In this document: positions 34,821 through 44,432 of the stretch, piece by piece
Layout: each line of letters opens with the position of its first letter
How positions within the stretch are numbered: position 1 is the stretch's first letter
Assembly (NCBI GenBank): GCA_045537495.1
Contig: JAZSPN010000133.1
Location: 1 to 64,000 of the forward strand
Reading direction: 5' to 3'
Source: UBA1425 sp045537495
GTDB lineage: Bacteria > Bacillota > Clostridia > Oscillospirales > Acutalibacteraceae
DNA length: 64,000 nt
Made by a program: the position numbers and the translations under genes
Notes under the pieces: generated by a model
Database searches by the model: none
What the model saw: the letters and a program-made list of their open reading frames with translations, nothing else
What the model was told of the DNA's origin: nothing

Positions 34821-36236
34821 TTATTTTTGCTGAGCTTTTCCCTCGGGAGTATCACGGTAGTAATACGTTTTCGTCTTGGGATGCTCTTTGGAATTCCAGA
34901 GTTTTTCCGCTTCGGGAGCCCACTGTGCGGCGAATTTATCGCATCGCGAACAAAGTGTTTCGACACTCTCGGGTGCGAGGAAATCCGTTGACTTTGCATT
35001 TGTTTCGCCGATGATTTTTCTCAGACAGTCGGGATTTTCAAGCATGGGACACGGACGGAGATGGTTGTCGTTAAACGGCTGTCCGTGGAAAAATGCCTGA
35101 AACAGCGGTCTTTGAAGCGCCTCGAAAAGCGTATGAGTGCGGATATTCGAATCGGAATAATGAATGAATACGCACGGCTCAATGTCGCCCGCCGAATTGA
35201 TGTGGAAATAGTTTCTGCCTGCGGCAATGCATCCGCCGACGTACTCTCCGTCATTCTGGAAGTCCATGACAAACATGGGTTTTCCCGTTTTCTGATCACG
35301 TATACGGCGAAGCCACGAATACATATGCTTTCTTTGGTCGGGAGTGGGAATGAGCTCGGGAAGAGCATCTTTTCCTATCGGCATATAGTTGAAGTAAAGT
35401 CCGAATTTTGAGCCCTTTTCAATCATCAGATCAATGAAAGCGTCGTCGGTTACCTGGTCTATATTTGCAGAAGTATAGCAGACGGAAATGCCGAAAAGGC
35501 ATCTGTTCTTTTTGAGAAGATCCATGGCGGCAAGCGTCGTTGCGTAGCTTCCCTCTCCTCTGCGGAAATCGTTGCTTTCGGCAGAGCCTTCAATGCTCAG
35601 AGCAACGGTGAGATTTCCGAGTTCGTTCATCTTTTTGCAGAAGGCATCGTCGATCAGAGTCGCATTCGTATAGCAAAGGAACATACAGTCGGGATGCTCA
35701 CGGCAAACTTCATAAATATCGTTTTTGCGGATGAGGGGCTCACCGCCCGTAAGCATATAGAGATGAGAGCCGAGTTCCGTGCCCTGGTTTACGATGTCCT
35801 TCATCTCGTCGAGGGTGAGAGAATATTTGCTTCCGTATTCGGCAGACCAGCAGCCCTTGCAGTTTCTGTTGCAGGCACTCGTCGGATCGAAAAGAATGAT
35901 GTACGGGAAGTTGCATTTGTATTTCTCACGGTTTTCACGAACGGTTTTTGTGCCGATGTAATTTCCGTAACCCATCGCCATGAAGCCTTTTTTTACGGTA
36001 TCGCGGTCAATATCGTTGAGAATAGAAAGAGCATATCCCGTCCAGATATTTTCGGGATCACCTATGGCATTACGGAACTTATCAAAGTTCTTCTGAGGGA
36101 AAATGCCTTTGGTAAGAGCTTCCGCCTTGTCGATAAGCTTCAAAAGGTTTTCCTGGGGATTTTTGTCGATATATTTCAATATGCCGTCAAGAGCGGCACT
36201 TGTGGCAGAAAACTTGATTTTGTCAAGAGCCTTCAT
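34821..36236 (-). CDS. Radical SAM protein with SPASM-like C-terminus, function unknown
   Basis: A 471-residue iron-sulfur enzyme. After about 110 residues of unassigned N-terminal sequence, the cluster motif CNRNCKGC is at C122, C126, C129. LTGGEPLIRKND and ALSIEGSAESNDFRRG follow. The C-terminal half has more cysteines (GGCIAAGRNY, EPCVF, RPCPM, CSRC) as expected for auxiliary clusters. Related proteins are widespread in Clostridia without a proven role. The ATG at 36234-36236 is preferred over a GTG nine bases upstream because of spacing from AAAGGA. A perfect promoter precedes it. Confidence 0.82.
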   Translation of the reverse strand: MKALDKIKFSATSAALDGILKYIDKNPQENLLKLIDKAEALTKGIFPQKNFDKFRNAIGDPENIWTGYALSILNDIDRDTVKKGFMAMGYGNYIGTKTVRENREKYKCNFPYIILFDPTSACNRNCKGCWSAEYGSKYSLTLDEMKDIVNQGTELGSHLYMLTGGEPLIRKNDIYEVCREHPDCMFLCYTNATLIDDAFCKKMNELGNLTVALSIEGSAESNDFRRGEGSYATTLAAMDLLKKNRCLFGISVCYTSANIDQVTDDAFIDLMIEKGSKFGLYFNYMPIGKDALPELIPTPDQRKHMYSWLRRIRDQKTGKPMFVMDFQNDGEYVGGCIAAGRNYFHINSAGDIEPCVFIHYSDSNIRTHTLFEALQRPLFQAFFHGQPFNDNHLRPCPMLENPDCLRKIIGETNAKSTDFLAPESVETLCSRCDKFAAQWAPEAEKLWNSKEHPKTKTYYYRDTPEGKAQQK

Positions 36237-36266
36237 CGAAGACACATCCTTTCTTACAGGTTAATA

Positions 36267-36295
36267 ATTATATCATGCACGGAAAATAAAGTCAA
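36267..36295 (-). promoter_or_regulatory. Promoter of the radical SAM gene at 34821
   Basis: On the - strand TTGACT (plus 36290-36295), a 17-base spacer and TATAAT (plus 36267-36272). Confidence 0.75.
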
Positions 36296-36393
36296 TAAAA
36301 TTCACCCTTTAAGTGTTATTGTTTTAAATAAGAAAAAAGAAATGACGGTTTTTGTGTATACTCTTAGAAGAACAACAGAAAACGGTGGAAAAA

Positions 36394-37056
36394 ATGGAAA
36401 ATAAGAAAATTAAAAATATACTTTTAAACCTTCTGAAAATAGGTATAGCGGTGTCGCTGTTTGCGGTAATTATATTTAATTACGAAAAGCTGTCAAATCT
36501 CGATGTGCGTACACTCATAAGCGGTGCATCGTCGCTTACGGCGGCGGCACTTACGGTTATCGGCGTATATGCCGTAAAGTCTGCTGTTTTCGTGATACCC
36601 GCCTCTCTTATCTATCTTTCGGTCGGAATGGCTTTTGATACTCCCCTTGCATTACTCATAAACACCATCGGTATTGCCGTTGAGGTTACGCTGTCTTATT
36701 TTCTCGGCAGATTCCTCGGCGGTGAAAAGGTCGATGCGATGCTTCGGGGCAAAAAAGGATATGATCTGCTTAATAAGCTGAAGGAAAAAGGCAGGTTCGC
36801 TTTTGTATTTCTGCTCAGATTCCTGTCATTCCCGATAGATTTCGGAAGCCTCTTTTTCGGCGCCTCGGGATTTTCGTTTCCGTCATACTTTTTTATGTCG
36901 CTTCTCGGAATATTGCCGAGAGTGCTTCTCATGACTGTTCTCGGCTACGGGATTTATGAGCTGATTCCCATGAAATATGTGGTAATTGCGGTGCTTATTA
37001 TAATTCCGGCGACAGTAATGGGAGTTATTATCACAAAGTGTGTAAAAAGAAAATAA
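36394..37056 (+). CDS. TVP38/TMEM64 (VTT domain, DedA-like) membrane protein
   Basis: A 220-residue integral membrane protein with about five or six hydrophobic segments. The VTT domain signature is clear: FVIPASLIYLSVGMAF, a helical hairpin with ALLINTIGIAVEVTLSYFLG, and RFLSFPIDFGSLFFGASG. Family members are linked to lipid flipping at membranes. The ATG at 36394 follows GGTGG; an earlier in-frame ATG lacks a ribosome site. Divergent from the radical SAM gene. Confidence 0.85.
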   Translation: MENKKIKNILLNLLKIGIAVSLFAVIIFNYEKLSNLDVRTLISGASSLTAAALTVIGVYAVKSAVFVIPASLIYLSVGMAFDTPLALLINTIGIAVEVTLSYFLGRFLGGEKVDAMLRGKKGYDLLNKLKEKGRFAFVFLLRFLSFPIDFGSLFFGASGFSFPSYFFMSLLGILPRVLLMTVLGYGIYELIPMKYVVIAVLIIIPATVMGVIITKCVKRK

Positions 37057-37061
37057 ACAAC

Positions 37062-37095
37062 AAAAAGATTGTCTGTTAAGGGCAGTCTTTTTGTT
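37062..37095 (+). terminator. Intrinsic terminator of the VTT gene
   Basis: AAAAAGATTGTC (37062-37073) pairs with GGCAGTCTTTTT (37081-37092) with two G-U pairs, and the T-rich stretch follows. Confidence 0.75.
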
Positions 37096-37184
37096 TATTT
37101 ACAGTAATATTTTTCCACAGTAACCAAAAAAATATGCAAACATTATAATATTTGAAAAAATATTGTTAAATTTTTATTTTTCTC

Positions 37185-37213
37185 TTGATACTGAGGTGTT
37201 TTTCTGTCATAAT
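37185..37213 (+). promoter_or_regulatory. Promoter of the gltX-glnS operon
   Basis: TTGATA (37185-37190), a 17-base spacer and CATAAT (37208-37213). The leader to 37263 is short and holds a small ATCCT/AGGAT hairpin but no T-box motif. Confidence 0.6.
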
Positions 37214-37263
37214 AAAATATAGTATCCTGATAATAGGATTAGTATCTTTAAACATACGGAGTT

Positions 37264-38931
37264 GTGAAAAAAGTGGATAATAATCAGAAACTTGCAGAGC
37301 TTTTATTTCCGAATGTCGGTACCGTGGCAGAGCTTGAGGAAAAATTTCCGCAAAGAAATCTTCCCGAGGGTGCAAAGGTAACACGATTTGCACCGAGTCC
37401 GACGGGATTTTTGCATATCGGCGGACTTTTTACCGCGTTTGTAAGCGTCCTTGCCGCAAAGGAGTCAAAGGGCATAAGCTTTTTGAGAATTGAGGACACC
37501 GACAAAAAACGTGAGGTCGAGGACGGTGTTTCGGGAATCATCGAGGGATTCAGATCGTTCGGAATCGAATTCGGTGAGGGCGTTACGGGCTTTAATGCCG
37601 AAAAAGGTGAATACGGACCTTACGTACAGAGTCACAGAGCGGAGATTTATCATACGGTGGCAAAACAGCTTGTACAGCAGGGGCTTGCATACCCGTGCTT
37701 CTGCACGGAGGACGAGCTTTCGGCACTTCGCGAAAAGCAGGAGGAAGAGGGTGCCGTCATAAAGGGCTATTTCGGCAAGTGGGCAAAATGCCGTGACCTT
37801 ACGTTCGAGGAGCAGGAAAGACGTATCAAGGCGGGAGAGCCTTATGTACTGCGTCTGAGATCACAGGGAAGCGAAGAGAAGAGATTCAGCTTCGACGATC
37901 TTGTCCGAGGCAAAATCGAGATGCCCGAAAACTTTTCCGATGCCGTTCTTCTCAAAACGGACTCTATTCCCACGTATCATTTCGCACACGCTTGCGACGA
38001 TCATTTCATGAGAGTAACCCACGTCGTTCGAGGCGATGAATGGATAGCTTCCGTTCCGCTTCACATCGCACTGTTCAAGAGCTGCGGATTCAAGCCCGTC
38101 AAATATGCGCACGTTGCGCCCGTTATGAAAGAGGACAACGGCGGAAAGAGAAAGCTTTCCAAACGTAAGGATCCCGAGGCGGCGGTCAGCTATTTTGTTC
38201 AGGAGGGCTGTCCGAAGGAAGCGGTTCTCGAATATCTTCTGACGCTGATCAATTCAAACTTCGAGGACTGGAGAAGAGCAAACCCCGATGCTTCGCTGTT
38301 TGATTTCTCGTTCAGCTTCAAAAAGATGAGCCAGAGCGGAGCCTTGTTCGATCTTGTAAAGCTTCAGGACGTGAGCAAAAACGTTATTTCCAAAATGGAT
38401 GCGGAAACGGTATGCGAGAGAACGCTTGAATGGGCAAAGGTATACGATCCTGAGTTTTATGACATAATTTCAAAAGATACGGACTATCTTCGTGCCGTAC
38501 TTTCGATAGACAGAGGAACGGCGAAGCCGAGAAAGGATATTGCGAAGTGGTCCGAGGTCAAGGACAGCGTGGCGTATCTTTACGAAGAGCTTTATTCGAA
38601 GGACTTCACTCTTCCCGAAAACATAACGCCCGACGAAGCTGCTGAGATTCTCCGTAAGTATCTTACGGTTTACGGTGCGGAGGATGACAAGGACACATGG
38701 TTCTCGAAGATCAAGGATATGTGTGAGCCCTTGGGATATACTCCGAATGTCAAGGAATACAAAAAGAATCCCGAAGCATTCAAGGGACACGTCGGAGATA
38801 TTTCTTCCGTCATCAGAATAGCGGTTACTTCGAGAAGGAATACTCCCGATCTTCATGCGATTATGGCGATTCTCGGAGAAGAAAAGGTAACGGAACGTAT
38901 AAAGACGGCAATTGAAACTTATACAAAATAA
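37264..38931 (+). CDS. gltX: Glutamyl-tRNA synthetase
   Basis: A 555-residue class I synthetase that charges tRNA-Glu. The ATP-binding motif is APSPTGFLHIGG (HIGG at 51-54) and the second motif is KRKLSKRKDP near residue 298. A C-terminal helical anticodon-binding region follows. The start is taken as the GTG at 37264, just after GGAG; a GTG three codons later has longer spacing and cannot be excluded. glnS follows 15 bases downstream, so both amino acids are charged directly. Confidence 0.92.
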   Translation: MKKVDNNQKLAELLFPNVGTVAELEEKFPQRNLPEGAKVTRFAPSPTGFLHIGGLFTAFVSVLAAKESKGISFLRIEDTDKKREVEDGVSGIIEGFRSFGIEFGEGVTGFNAEKGEYGPYVQSHRAEIYHTVAKQLVQQGLAYPCFCTEDELSALREKQEEEGAVIKGYFGKWAKCRDLTFEEQERRIKAGEPYVLRLRSQGSEEKRFSFDDLVRGKIEMPENFSDAVLLKTDSIPTYHFAHACDDHFMRVTHVVRGDEWIASVPLHIALFKSCGFKPVKYAHVAPVMKEDNGGKRKLSKRKDPEAAVSYFVQEGCPKEAVLEYLLTLINSNFEDWRRANPDASLFDFSFSFKKMSQSGALFDLVKLQDVSKNVISKMDAETVCERTLEWAKVYDPEFYDIISKDTDYLRAVLSIDRGTAKPRKDIAKWSEVKDSVAYLYEELYSKDFTLPENITPDEAAEILRKYLTVYGAEDDKDTWFSKIKDMCEPLGYTPNVKEYKKNPEAFKGHVGDISSVIRIAVTSRRNTPDLHAIMAILGEEKVTERIKTAIETYTK

Positions 38932-38946
38932 GAGAGGACGATAACA

Positions 38947-40593
38947 ATGGAAGAAGTCGTAACAAAAGCTTCAAATTTCATATACGATTTTATTGACGAA
39001 GATCTTGAAAACGGTGTCAACACGAGAGTGCAGACTCGTTTCCCTCCGGAGCCGAACGGATATCTTCACATCGGCCACGCAAAGGCTATCTGTATAGATT
39101 TCCTTACGGCGCAGAAGTACGGCGGAATCTGTAATCTCCGTCTTGACGACACAAATCCTTCGAAAGAGGATGTCGAGTACGTCGATGCGATAAAAGAGGA
39201 CATCGAATGGCTTGGCTTTAAGTGGGAGAAGTGTCTTTATGCTTCAAGCTACTTTGACTTTATTTATGAATGTGCAATAAAGCTTATCAAAAAGGGTAAG
39301 GCGTATGTCTGTGATCTTTCGGTTGACGAGATCAGAGAGTACAGGGGAACTCTTACGGAGCCCGGCAAAAACAGTCCTTACAGAGATCGTTCAATCGAAG
39401 AGAATCTTGATCTTTTCGAGAGAATGACGAACGGCGAGTTTCCCGACGGATCAAAGGTACTCCGTGCAAAGATTGATATGGCATCTCCCAACATCAACAT
39501 GAGAGATCCCGTAATTTACCGTATTGCCCACGTTACACATCATCAGACGGGTGACAAGTGGTGCGTATATCCGATGTATGACTTTGCACATCCTCTGTCG
39601 GATGCAAAGGAGAACGTAACATATTCACTCTGTTCGCTTGAATTTGAAAATCACCGTCCTCTTTACAACTGGTTCATCAACGAAATCGGATTTGAAGAGC
39701 CTCCGAGACAGATCGAATTTGCAAGACTTAATCTCAACTATTGCGTAACCAGCAAGAGAAAGTGTCTTGAAATGGTTGAAAAGGGTATTGTCAGCGGCTG
39801 GGACGATCCGAGAATGGTAACGCTCAGCGGCATCCGCAGAAGAGGCTATCCCGCAGCGGCAGTACGTGATTTTATAGAAAGAGTCGGTGTTGCAAAGGCA
39901 AACAGCGTTGTTGATTACGGCCTTCTGGAAGCTTGTGCACGAGATGCACTCGGCGATACTGCCCCGAGAGCTATGGCGGTACTTCGTCCCCTCAAGGTTA
40001 TCATTGACAACTATCCCGAGGGACAGACCGAAGAGCTTGAGGTTGAGGTGCATCCCGACCATCCCGAAATGGGAACGAGAAAGGTTACCTTCTCACGTGA
40101 AATTTATGTTGAACGTGACGACTTTATGGCGGAGCCCGTAAAGAAGTATTTCCGTCTGTACCCCGGTAACGAGGTTAGACTCAAGAGCGCATATTTCGTT
40201 CGTTGCGAAAGCTTCGAAACAGACGAAAACGGCGAGGTTACCTGCCTTCACTGTTCATACGACCCCGAGAGCAAGGGAGGAAACTCCCCCGACGGAAGAA
40301 AAGTCAAGGGCACTCTTCACTGGGTAAGTGCCGCTGACTGTGTAAAGGCGGAAGTCAGACTTTACGACAGACTCTTCAACGTCGAGGATCCGGGTGACGA
40401 TTACGAGAAGCATTTCAATCCCGAATCTCTTGTAATTCTCAAAGACTGTCTGCTTGAAGGCGGTTTACGCGATGTAAAGAGCGGTGACGTGTTCCAGTTC
40501 ATGCGTCAGGGATATTTCTGTGCAGATAAGGACAGCACGGCAGACAATATCATTATCAACAGAACGGTCGCACTCAATTCCTCCTGGAAATAA
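38947..40593 (+). CDS. glnS: Glutaminyl-tRNA synthetase
   Basis: A 548-residue class I synthetase charging tRNA-Gln. Motifs are FPPEPNGYLHIGHAKA (HIGH at 41-44) and VTSKRKCLEMV in place of KMSKS, as in other GlnRS. The two-part C-terminal beta-barrel anticodon domain is present (EVEVHPDHPEMGTRKV onward). Many Firmicutes lack GlnRS and use the Glu-tRNA amidotransferase, so its presence is a lineage marker. It follows gltX in the same operon. Confidence 0.95.
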   Translation: MEEVVTKASNFIYDFIDEDLENGVNTRVQTRFPPEPNGYLHIGHAKAICIDFLTAQKYGGICNLRLDDTNPSKEDVEYVDAIKEDIEWLGFKWEKCLYASSYFDFIYECAIKLIKKGKAYVCDLSVDEIREYRGTLTEPGKNSPYRDRSIEENLDLFERMTNGEFPDGSKVLRAKIDMASPNINMRDPVIYRIAHVTHHQTGDKWCVYPMYDFAHPLSDAKENVTYSLCSLEFENHRPLYNWFINEIGFEEPPRQIEFARLNLNYCVTSKRKCLEMVEKGIVSGWDDPRMVTLSGIRRRGYPAAAVRDFIERVGVAKANSVVDYGLLEACARDALGDTAPRAMAVLRPLKVIIDNYPEGQTEELEVEVHPDHPEMGTRKVTFSREIYVERDDFMAEPVKKYFRLYPGNEVRLKSAYFVRCESFETDENGEVTCLHCSYDPESKGGNSPDGRKVKGTLHWVSAADCVKAEVRLYDRLFNVEDPGDDYEKHFNPESLVILKDCLLEGGLRDVKSGDVFQFMRQGYFCADKDSTADNIIINRTVALNSSWK

Positions 40594-40609
40594 GAAAGGA
40601 ATACGGGAT

Positions 40610-41224
40610 ATGTTATACAGAATAGTTTATAAATCCGTTGCGGCGCTTCTGTCGCTTGCGGTAATTCCGATAGCTGTTTTCAGTCCTATGATCCGTATAG
40701 TCGGAGATATGTCGTTCCTTGATTCATATGTGGGAGAAGCACTCAGTCTTTACGATATCTACACTCTTTTCTTCGGAAAGAATTCAACGTTTGAGGGCTT
40801 CGGAGATCTTTCGCTGACACAGCCGATCAAGGATATTTTACCTGCACTTATTACGTCGGGCGTGTTCCTTGTTCTTGCGGTTTTACTTGCCGTAATAACA
40901 GCGGCAGTTGCAATTTTCGGAAGAAAAAGAAGAAGCATTATCATAATGTCATCGACAATAATTCTCAGCGTTATCGGAATGTTTATATCGTTCAATGCGT
41001 TTGCACAGCCGTTTGTTGACGGCAGTGTGGGTATTTCGGACCTCGGACTTATCGGATCGGGAATACTTAACTGGCTTGTCGGTGCAGTTGTAAATATTAA
41101 GGTATTACAGATATCTTCGGCAGGATTTCTGATGATAGGATGTGCGTGTGCGGTGCTTTTGTGGACACTTGCATTTGTTCTTGTCGAAGTCGGTGAAGAA
41201 AAACCTAAGAAAAAGGTTGAATAA
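40610..41224 (+). CDS. Membrane protein of unknown function
   Basis: A 204-residue protein with about four hydrophobic segments (near residues 8-25, 75-95, 105-125 and 170-195) and a basic C-terminal end. The loop between segments one and two carries GDMSFLDSYVGEALSLYD. No domain is recognised. The ATG at 40610 has AAAGGA ten bases before it; the longer open frame overlaps glnS and is discarded. It lies 16 bases after glnS and 43 before a lipoprotein gene. Confidence 0.75.
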   Translation: MLYRIVYKSVAALLSLAVIPIAVFSPMIRIVGDMSFLDSYVGEALSLYDIYTLFFGKNSTFEGFGDLSLTQPIKDILPALITSGVFLVLAVLLAVITAAVAIFGRKRRSIIIMSSTIILSVIGMFISFNAFAQPFVDGSVGISDLGLIGSGILNWLVGAVVNIKVLQISSAGFLMIGCACAVLLWTLAFVLVEVGEEKPKKKVE

Positions 41225-41266
41225 TCCGAATCTGTCGATTTGTACGGAAAGGAATGGGTATAATAA

Positions 41267-41977
41267 ATGAATAAAAGGTTCTTTTGTATTTTTCTTGTTT
41301 TCATCATGGCATTGTGCGCATTTACGGCGTGTCAGAAACAGAGCAAATACGGAATTCTGATAGTTGATGAACAGGGTATGGAGCACGTTCTGGCAACGGA
41401 TGAAAACGGAGTTACAATACAGGATAAACGCGGAAATCTTGTTGAAGTCATGACTGACAGCAAAAGTAAAAAACCTGTTCCGGCACCTACACAGACAGTT
41501 ACGGACGAAAGCGGTGAAGTGGTTTCTGTAGCTCATGAAGATGAATACGCTACAAATTCCATCACCTTCCCGGATATTATTCAGAACGAGGAAAAAGCAG
41601 AAACCAGATATTACACGGTGGCGATTCCCGAAGGCTGGGTGCAGGAAGGTTCAAGCCGTATAATTCTCCGTCATACTCAGACGAACGCGATGATATCCTT
41701 CTATGACGATATGAGCGGTGATGTCGAAAGCATACTTGAGAAAATGGAGAAGTCGAGAGCAAAGCTCGGTGATGCGGACTATGAATTCAGCAGCACGGAA
41801 ACGAAGATCGGCGAAGTAAATGCAACCTGTGCAAGCTACAGGTTCGGAAACGTAGTCAGAAATACGTATGTGTTTGCGGTAAAGGGAACGGTTTTCCAGA
41901 TAACCTGCACTGTTGATACGGCAATGGAACAGCAGGTTGATTTCAACAGCGTTTTCAATTCAATTGTATTCAAATAA
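41267..41977 (+). CDS. Lipoprotein upstream of mreB
   Basis: A 236-residue exported lipoprotein. The signal sequence ends in the lipobox FTAC (cysteine at about residue 22). The mature protein starts with a short beta-rich segment (ILIVDEQGMEHVLATDENG), then a proline/threonine linker, then a C-terminal domain (about residues 105-236) like those that follow VAIPEGWVQ in Firmicute lipoproteins. No enzyme motif. It precedes mreB by 12 bases, so it may be transcribed with the cell-shape genes. Confidence 0.75.
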   Translation: MNKRFFCIFLVFIMALCAFTACQKQSKYGILIVDEQGMEHVLATDENGVTIQDKRGNLVEVMTDSKSKKPVPAPTQTVTDESGEVVSVAHEDEYATNSITFPDIIQNEEKAETRYYTVAIPEGWVQEGSSRIILRHTQTNAMISFYDDMSGDVESILEKMEKSRAKLGDADYEFSSTETKIGEVNATCASYRFGNVVRNTYVFAVKGTVFQITCTVDTAMEQQVDFNSVFNSIVFK

Positions 41978-41989
41978 GGAGGAAGCCTG

Positions 41990-43006
41990 ATGTTACTGTT
42001 TTCACAGGATATAGGTATCGATCTCGGTACTGCAAATACATTGGTTTTTGTCAAGGGAAAGGGCATTGTTATCCGTGAGCCGTCGGTTGTTGCGGTGGAT
42101 CAGAGAAGCAATCCCCCGAGAGTTGTTGCTGTCGGTGCCGAAGCGAAGGAAATGATCGGACGAACACCCGGCTCAATAACCGCTGTCCGTCCTTTGAAAG
42201 ACGGTGTTATTGCCGACTTTGAAATTACCGCCGAAATGCTGAAAGCATTTATTCGCCGTGCGGTCAGCAGCTCACCGTTCAGCAGAGCGAGAGTTATGAT
42301 ATGTATTCCCTCGGGAGTTACCGAGGTTGAGCGCCGTGCCGTTTACGATGCGGCAAAGAGTGCCGGAGCGAAGTTCGTAAGCCTTATTGAAGAGCCCATG
42401 GCGGCGGCTATCGGTGCAGGACTTCCTGTAGGTGAAGCGACGGGAAGCATGGTAGTTGATATCGGCGGTGGCACGGCGGAGGTTGCTGTTATTTCACTCG
42501 GAGATATCGTAACTTCACGTTCCGCAAGAGTTGCAGGCAACACGTTTGACGAAGCGATAATTGCTTATATCAAAAAGAAATATAATCTTCTCATCGGTGA
42601 CAGAACTGCCGAAGAGATCAAAATAAAAATAGGCTCTGCATATCCGTATGACGGTGAGGGTGCCATGCACATAAAGGGCAGAAACCTCATGGACGGTCTG
42701 CCGAAGCACGTGGAAATCACATCGGAGGAAGTCCGTGAAGCCCTGGAGGATCCGGTAAACGCAATTCTCGATGCAGTAAAGCTTACTCTCGAAAAGACTC
42801 CGCCCGAGCTTGCCTCCGACATTATCGATCACGGAATTATGCTGACAGGCGGCGGTGCTCTTCTTCGCGGTCTTGACCGACTTATTGCAGAAGAAACGAG
42901 AATCCCCGTCCTGGTCGCGGAAAAACCGCTTGACTGCGTTGTAGACGGAACGGGAATCTGCCTTGAAAGCAGTGCACTGGCGAAATTCACAAGCGGCAGA
43001 AAATGA
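41990..43006 (+). CDS. mreB: Rod shape-determining protein MreB
   Basis: A 338-residue actin-like ATPase that forms membrane-bound filaments and guides the elongation machinery. The phosphate 1 motif is DIGIDLGTANTLVF at the start, phosphate 2 is VVDIGGGTAEVAVIS near residue 163, and the adenosine motif is IMLTGGGALLRGLD near residue 285. A near-perfect AAGGAGG precedes the ATG. It heads the classic mreB-mreC-mreD-mrdA order. Length and motifs are complete. Confidence 0.97.
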   Translation: MLLFSQDIGIDLGTANTLVFVKGKGIVIREPSVVAVDQRSNPPRVVAVGAEAKEMIGRTPGSITAVRPLKDGVIADFEITAEMLKAFIRRAVSSSPFSRARVMICIPSGVTEVERRAVYDAAKSAGAKFVSLIEEPMAAAIGAGLPVGEATGSMVVDIGGGTAEVAVISLGDIVTSRSARVAGNTFDEAIIAYIKKKYNLLIGDRTAEEIKIKIGSAYPYDGEGAMHIKGRNLMDGLPKHVEITSEEVREALEDPVNAILDAVKLTLEKTPPELASDIIDHGIMLTGGGALLRGLDRLIAEETRIPVLVAEKPLDCVVDGTGICLESSALAKFTSGRK

Positions 43007-43023
43007 TTGGGTGATTTTACGGA

Positions 43024-43857
43024 ATGAAACGGTTTTTTAAAAGCTACACATTCAAGGCGTTTGCCGCGATTATAGCGGTACTTTTATGCGGATCGGCACT
43101 TTCCGCACTGACATATGAAAAAGAATCTCCGTTTTCGATGGCGGTAAGCTTCGTATTCGGACCGGTGGAACGTCTTTCCGCAAAAGCGGCATCAGGTCTT
43201 GACAAATTGAAAATAAGTTTCCGTTCGTCTTCGTACTACGAAGAAAGATTCAAGGAGCTTCAGAAGGAATTGGCAGAAAGCAGAGCGCTTGTCGCCGACT
43301 ACGAAGAGCTCAGACAGAAGCTCACACTTTACGAAAAGTTTCTTGAAATCAAAGAGGATAATCCGGATTACCGTTTTGTTCCGGCATCAAACATTTCTTC
43401 CGATCCTTCCGGAGCCTACGGAACGATGACTCTCAACAAGGGATCACTGCACGATGTCGAGGTGGACGATCCCGTAATTTACGAGAGCTATCTCGTCGGA
43501 GTGGTTACGTCGGTAAGTCCTACTCAGTGTACGGTAAGTACGCTTCTGAATCCCGGAGTATTCGTAAGTTCCTACGAGATAAGAACGCGTGAAGCGGGTT
43601 ATATCGAAACAACCGCTTCGCTTGCCGATAACGGACTTATACGCTTGGCGGGTGCAACGAGAACAACTGCCATGTCTACGGGAGGTATTGTCTGTACCTC
43701 CGGTACGGGCGGAATTTATCCGAAGGATCTGCTCATCGGAGAAATAACGGAAATTACCGATGCTACCGAAAACATTTCGGCTTATGCGATTATAAAGCCG
43801 TATGTCGATTTTGACAGTCTTATCGATGTTTTCATAATTACTGATTTCAGCAAATAA
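43024..43857 (+). CDS. mreC: Rod shape-determining protein MreC
   Basis: A 277-residue protein with one N-terminal membrane segment, a coiled coil (about residues 70-115, KELQKELAESRALVADYEEL) and an extracellular double beta-barrel domain containing NKGSLHDVEVDDPV and VVTSVSPTQCTV. MreC links MreB to penicillin-binding protein 2 on the outer face of the membrane. It begins 18 bases after mreB. Typical size. Confidence 0.95.
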   Translation: MKRFFKSYTFKAFAAIIAVLLCGSALSALTYEKESPFSMAVSFVFGPVERLSAKAASGLDKLKISFRSSSYYEERFKELQKELAESRALVADYEELRQKLTLYEKFLEIKEDNPDYRFVPASNISSDPSGAYGTMTLNKGSLHDVEVDDPVIYESYLVGVVTSVSPTQCTVSTLLNPGVFVSSYEIRTREAGYIETTASLADNGLIRLAGATRTTAMSTGGIVCTSGTGGIYPKDLLIGEITEITDATENISAYAIIKPYVDFDSLIDVFIITDFSK

Positions 43858-43874
43858 TTCTTGGGAGAGAGAAC

Positions 43875-44393
43875 GTGACGGGGAGCGAGTTTGACAACAG
43901 AAAGGTATACATACGAAGAGCCTGCTATACGGCGGGCATCCTTGCTGTCGCCATGCTGCAGAATACGGCGGGACTGCTTCCGTCATTTTTAGGATTCCGA
44001 GCTTTTATCGTTATACCGGCGGTCGTCTGTATCGCAATGTATGAGCGTGAAACGGCGGGAATGTTTTTCGGACTTTTTGCAGGACTCCTGTGGGACATGG
44101 CGTCACCGTCGGGAGGTCATTTTCAGGCAATAATGATGACGATAATAGGCTTCGTTTGCGGAAGCCTTATCACCTACCTGATGAGAAACAACCTCATCAC
44201 GGGAATATTGCTTTCTTTCGGTGCACTTTTGTGTTATACGCTTTTGTGCTGGATGAAGGACTACATATTCAGCGGAAACTTTGACGGCGCGTATAAGCTT
44301 ATTACGTTTTATATACCGTCGTGTATCTATACAATGCTGTTTTTACCGATATTTTATTTTGCCGTAAGATATGCGCATAAAAAATTGAGTTAA
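43875..44393 (+). CDS. mreD: Rod shape-determining protein MreD
   Basis: A 172-residue integral membrane protein with about five segments. GLFAGLLWDMASPSGG is the usual MreD-type segment. It works with MreC in the elongasome. The start is a GTG at 43875 after GGGAGAG. Sequence identity within this family is low, so position between mreC and mrdA is part of the evidence. Confidence 0.92.
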   Translation: MTGSEFDNRKVYIRRACYTAGILAVAMLQNTAGLLPSFLGFRAFIVIPAVVCIAMYERETAGMFFGLFAGLLWDMASPSGGHFQAIMMTIIGFVCGSLITYLMRNNLITGILLSFGALLCYTLLCWMKDYIFSGNFDGAYKLITFYIPSCIYTMLFLPIFYFAVRYAHKKLS

Positions 44394-44432
44394 TTACCGA
44401 TTTTAACAAACGTCAAGGGAGGTTGGATACGG

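Noticed and set aside
37214..37263. T-box riboswitch ahead of gltX
   Set aside because: The leader is too short and lacks the conserved TGGNACCGCG element.
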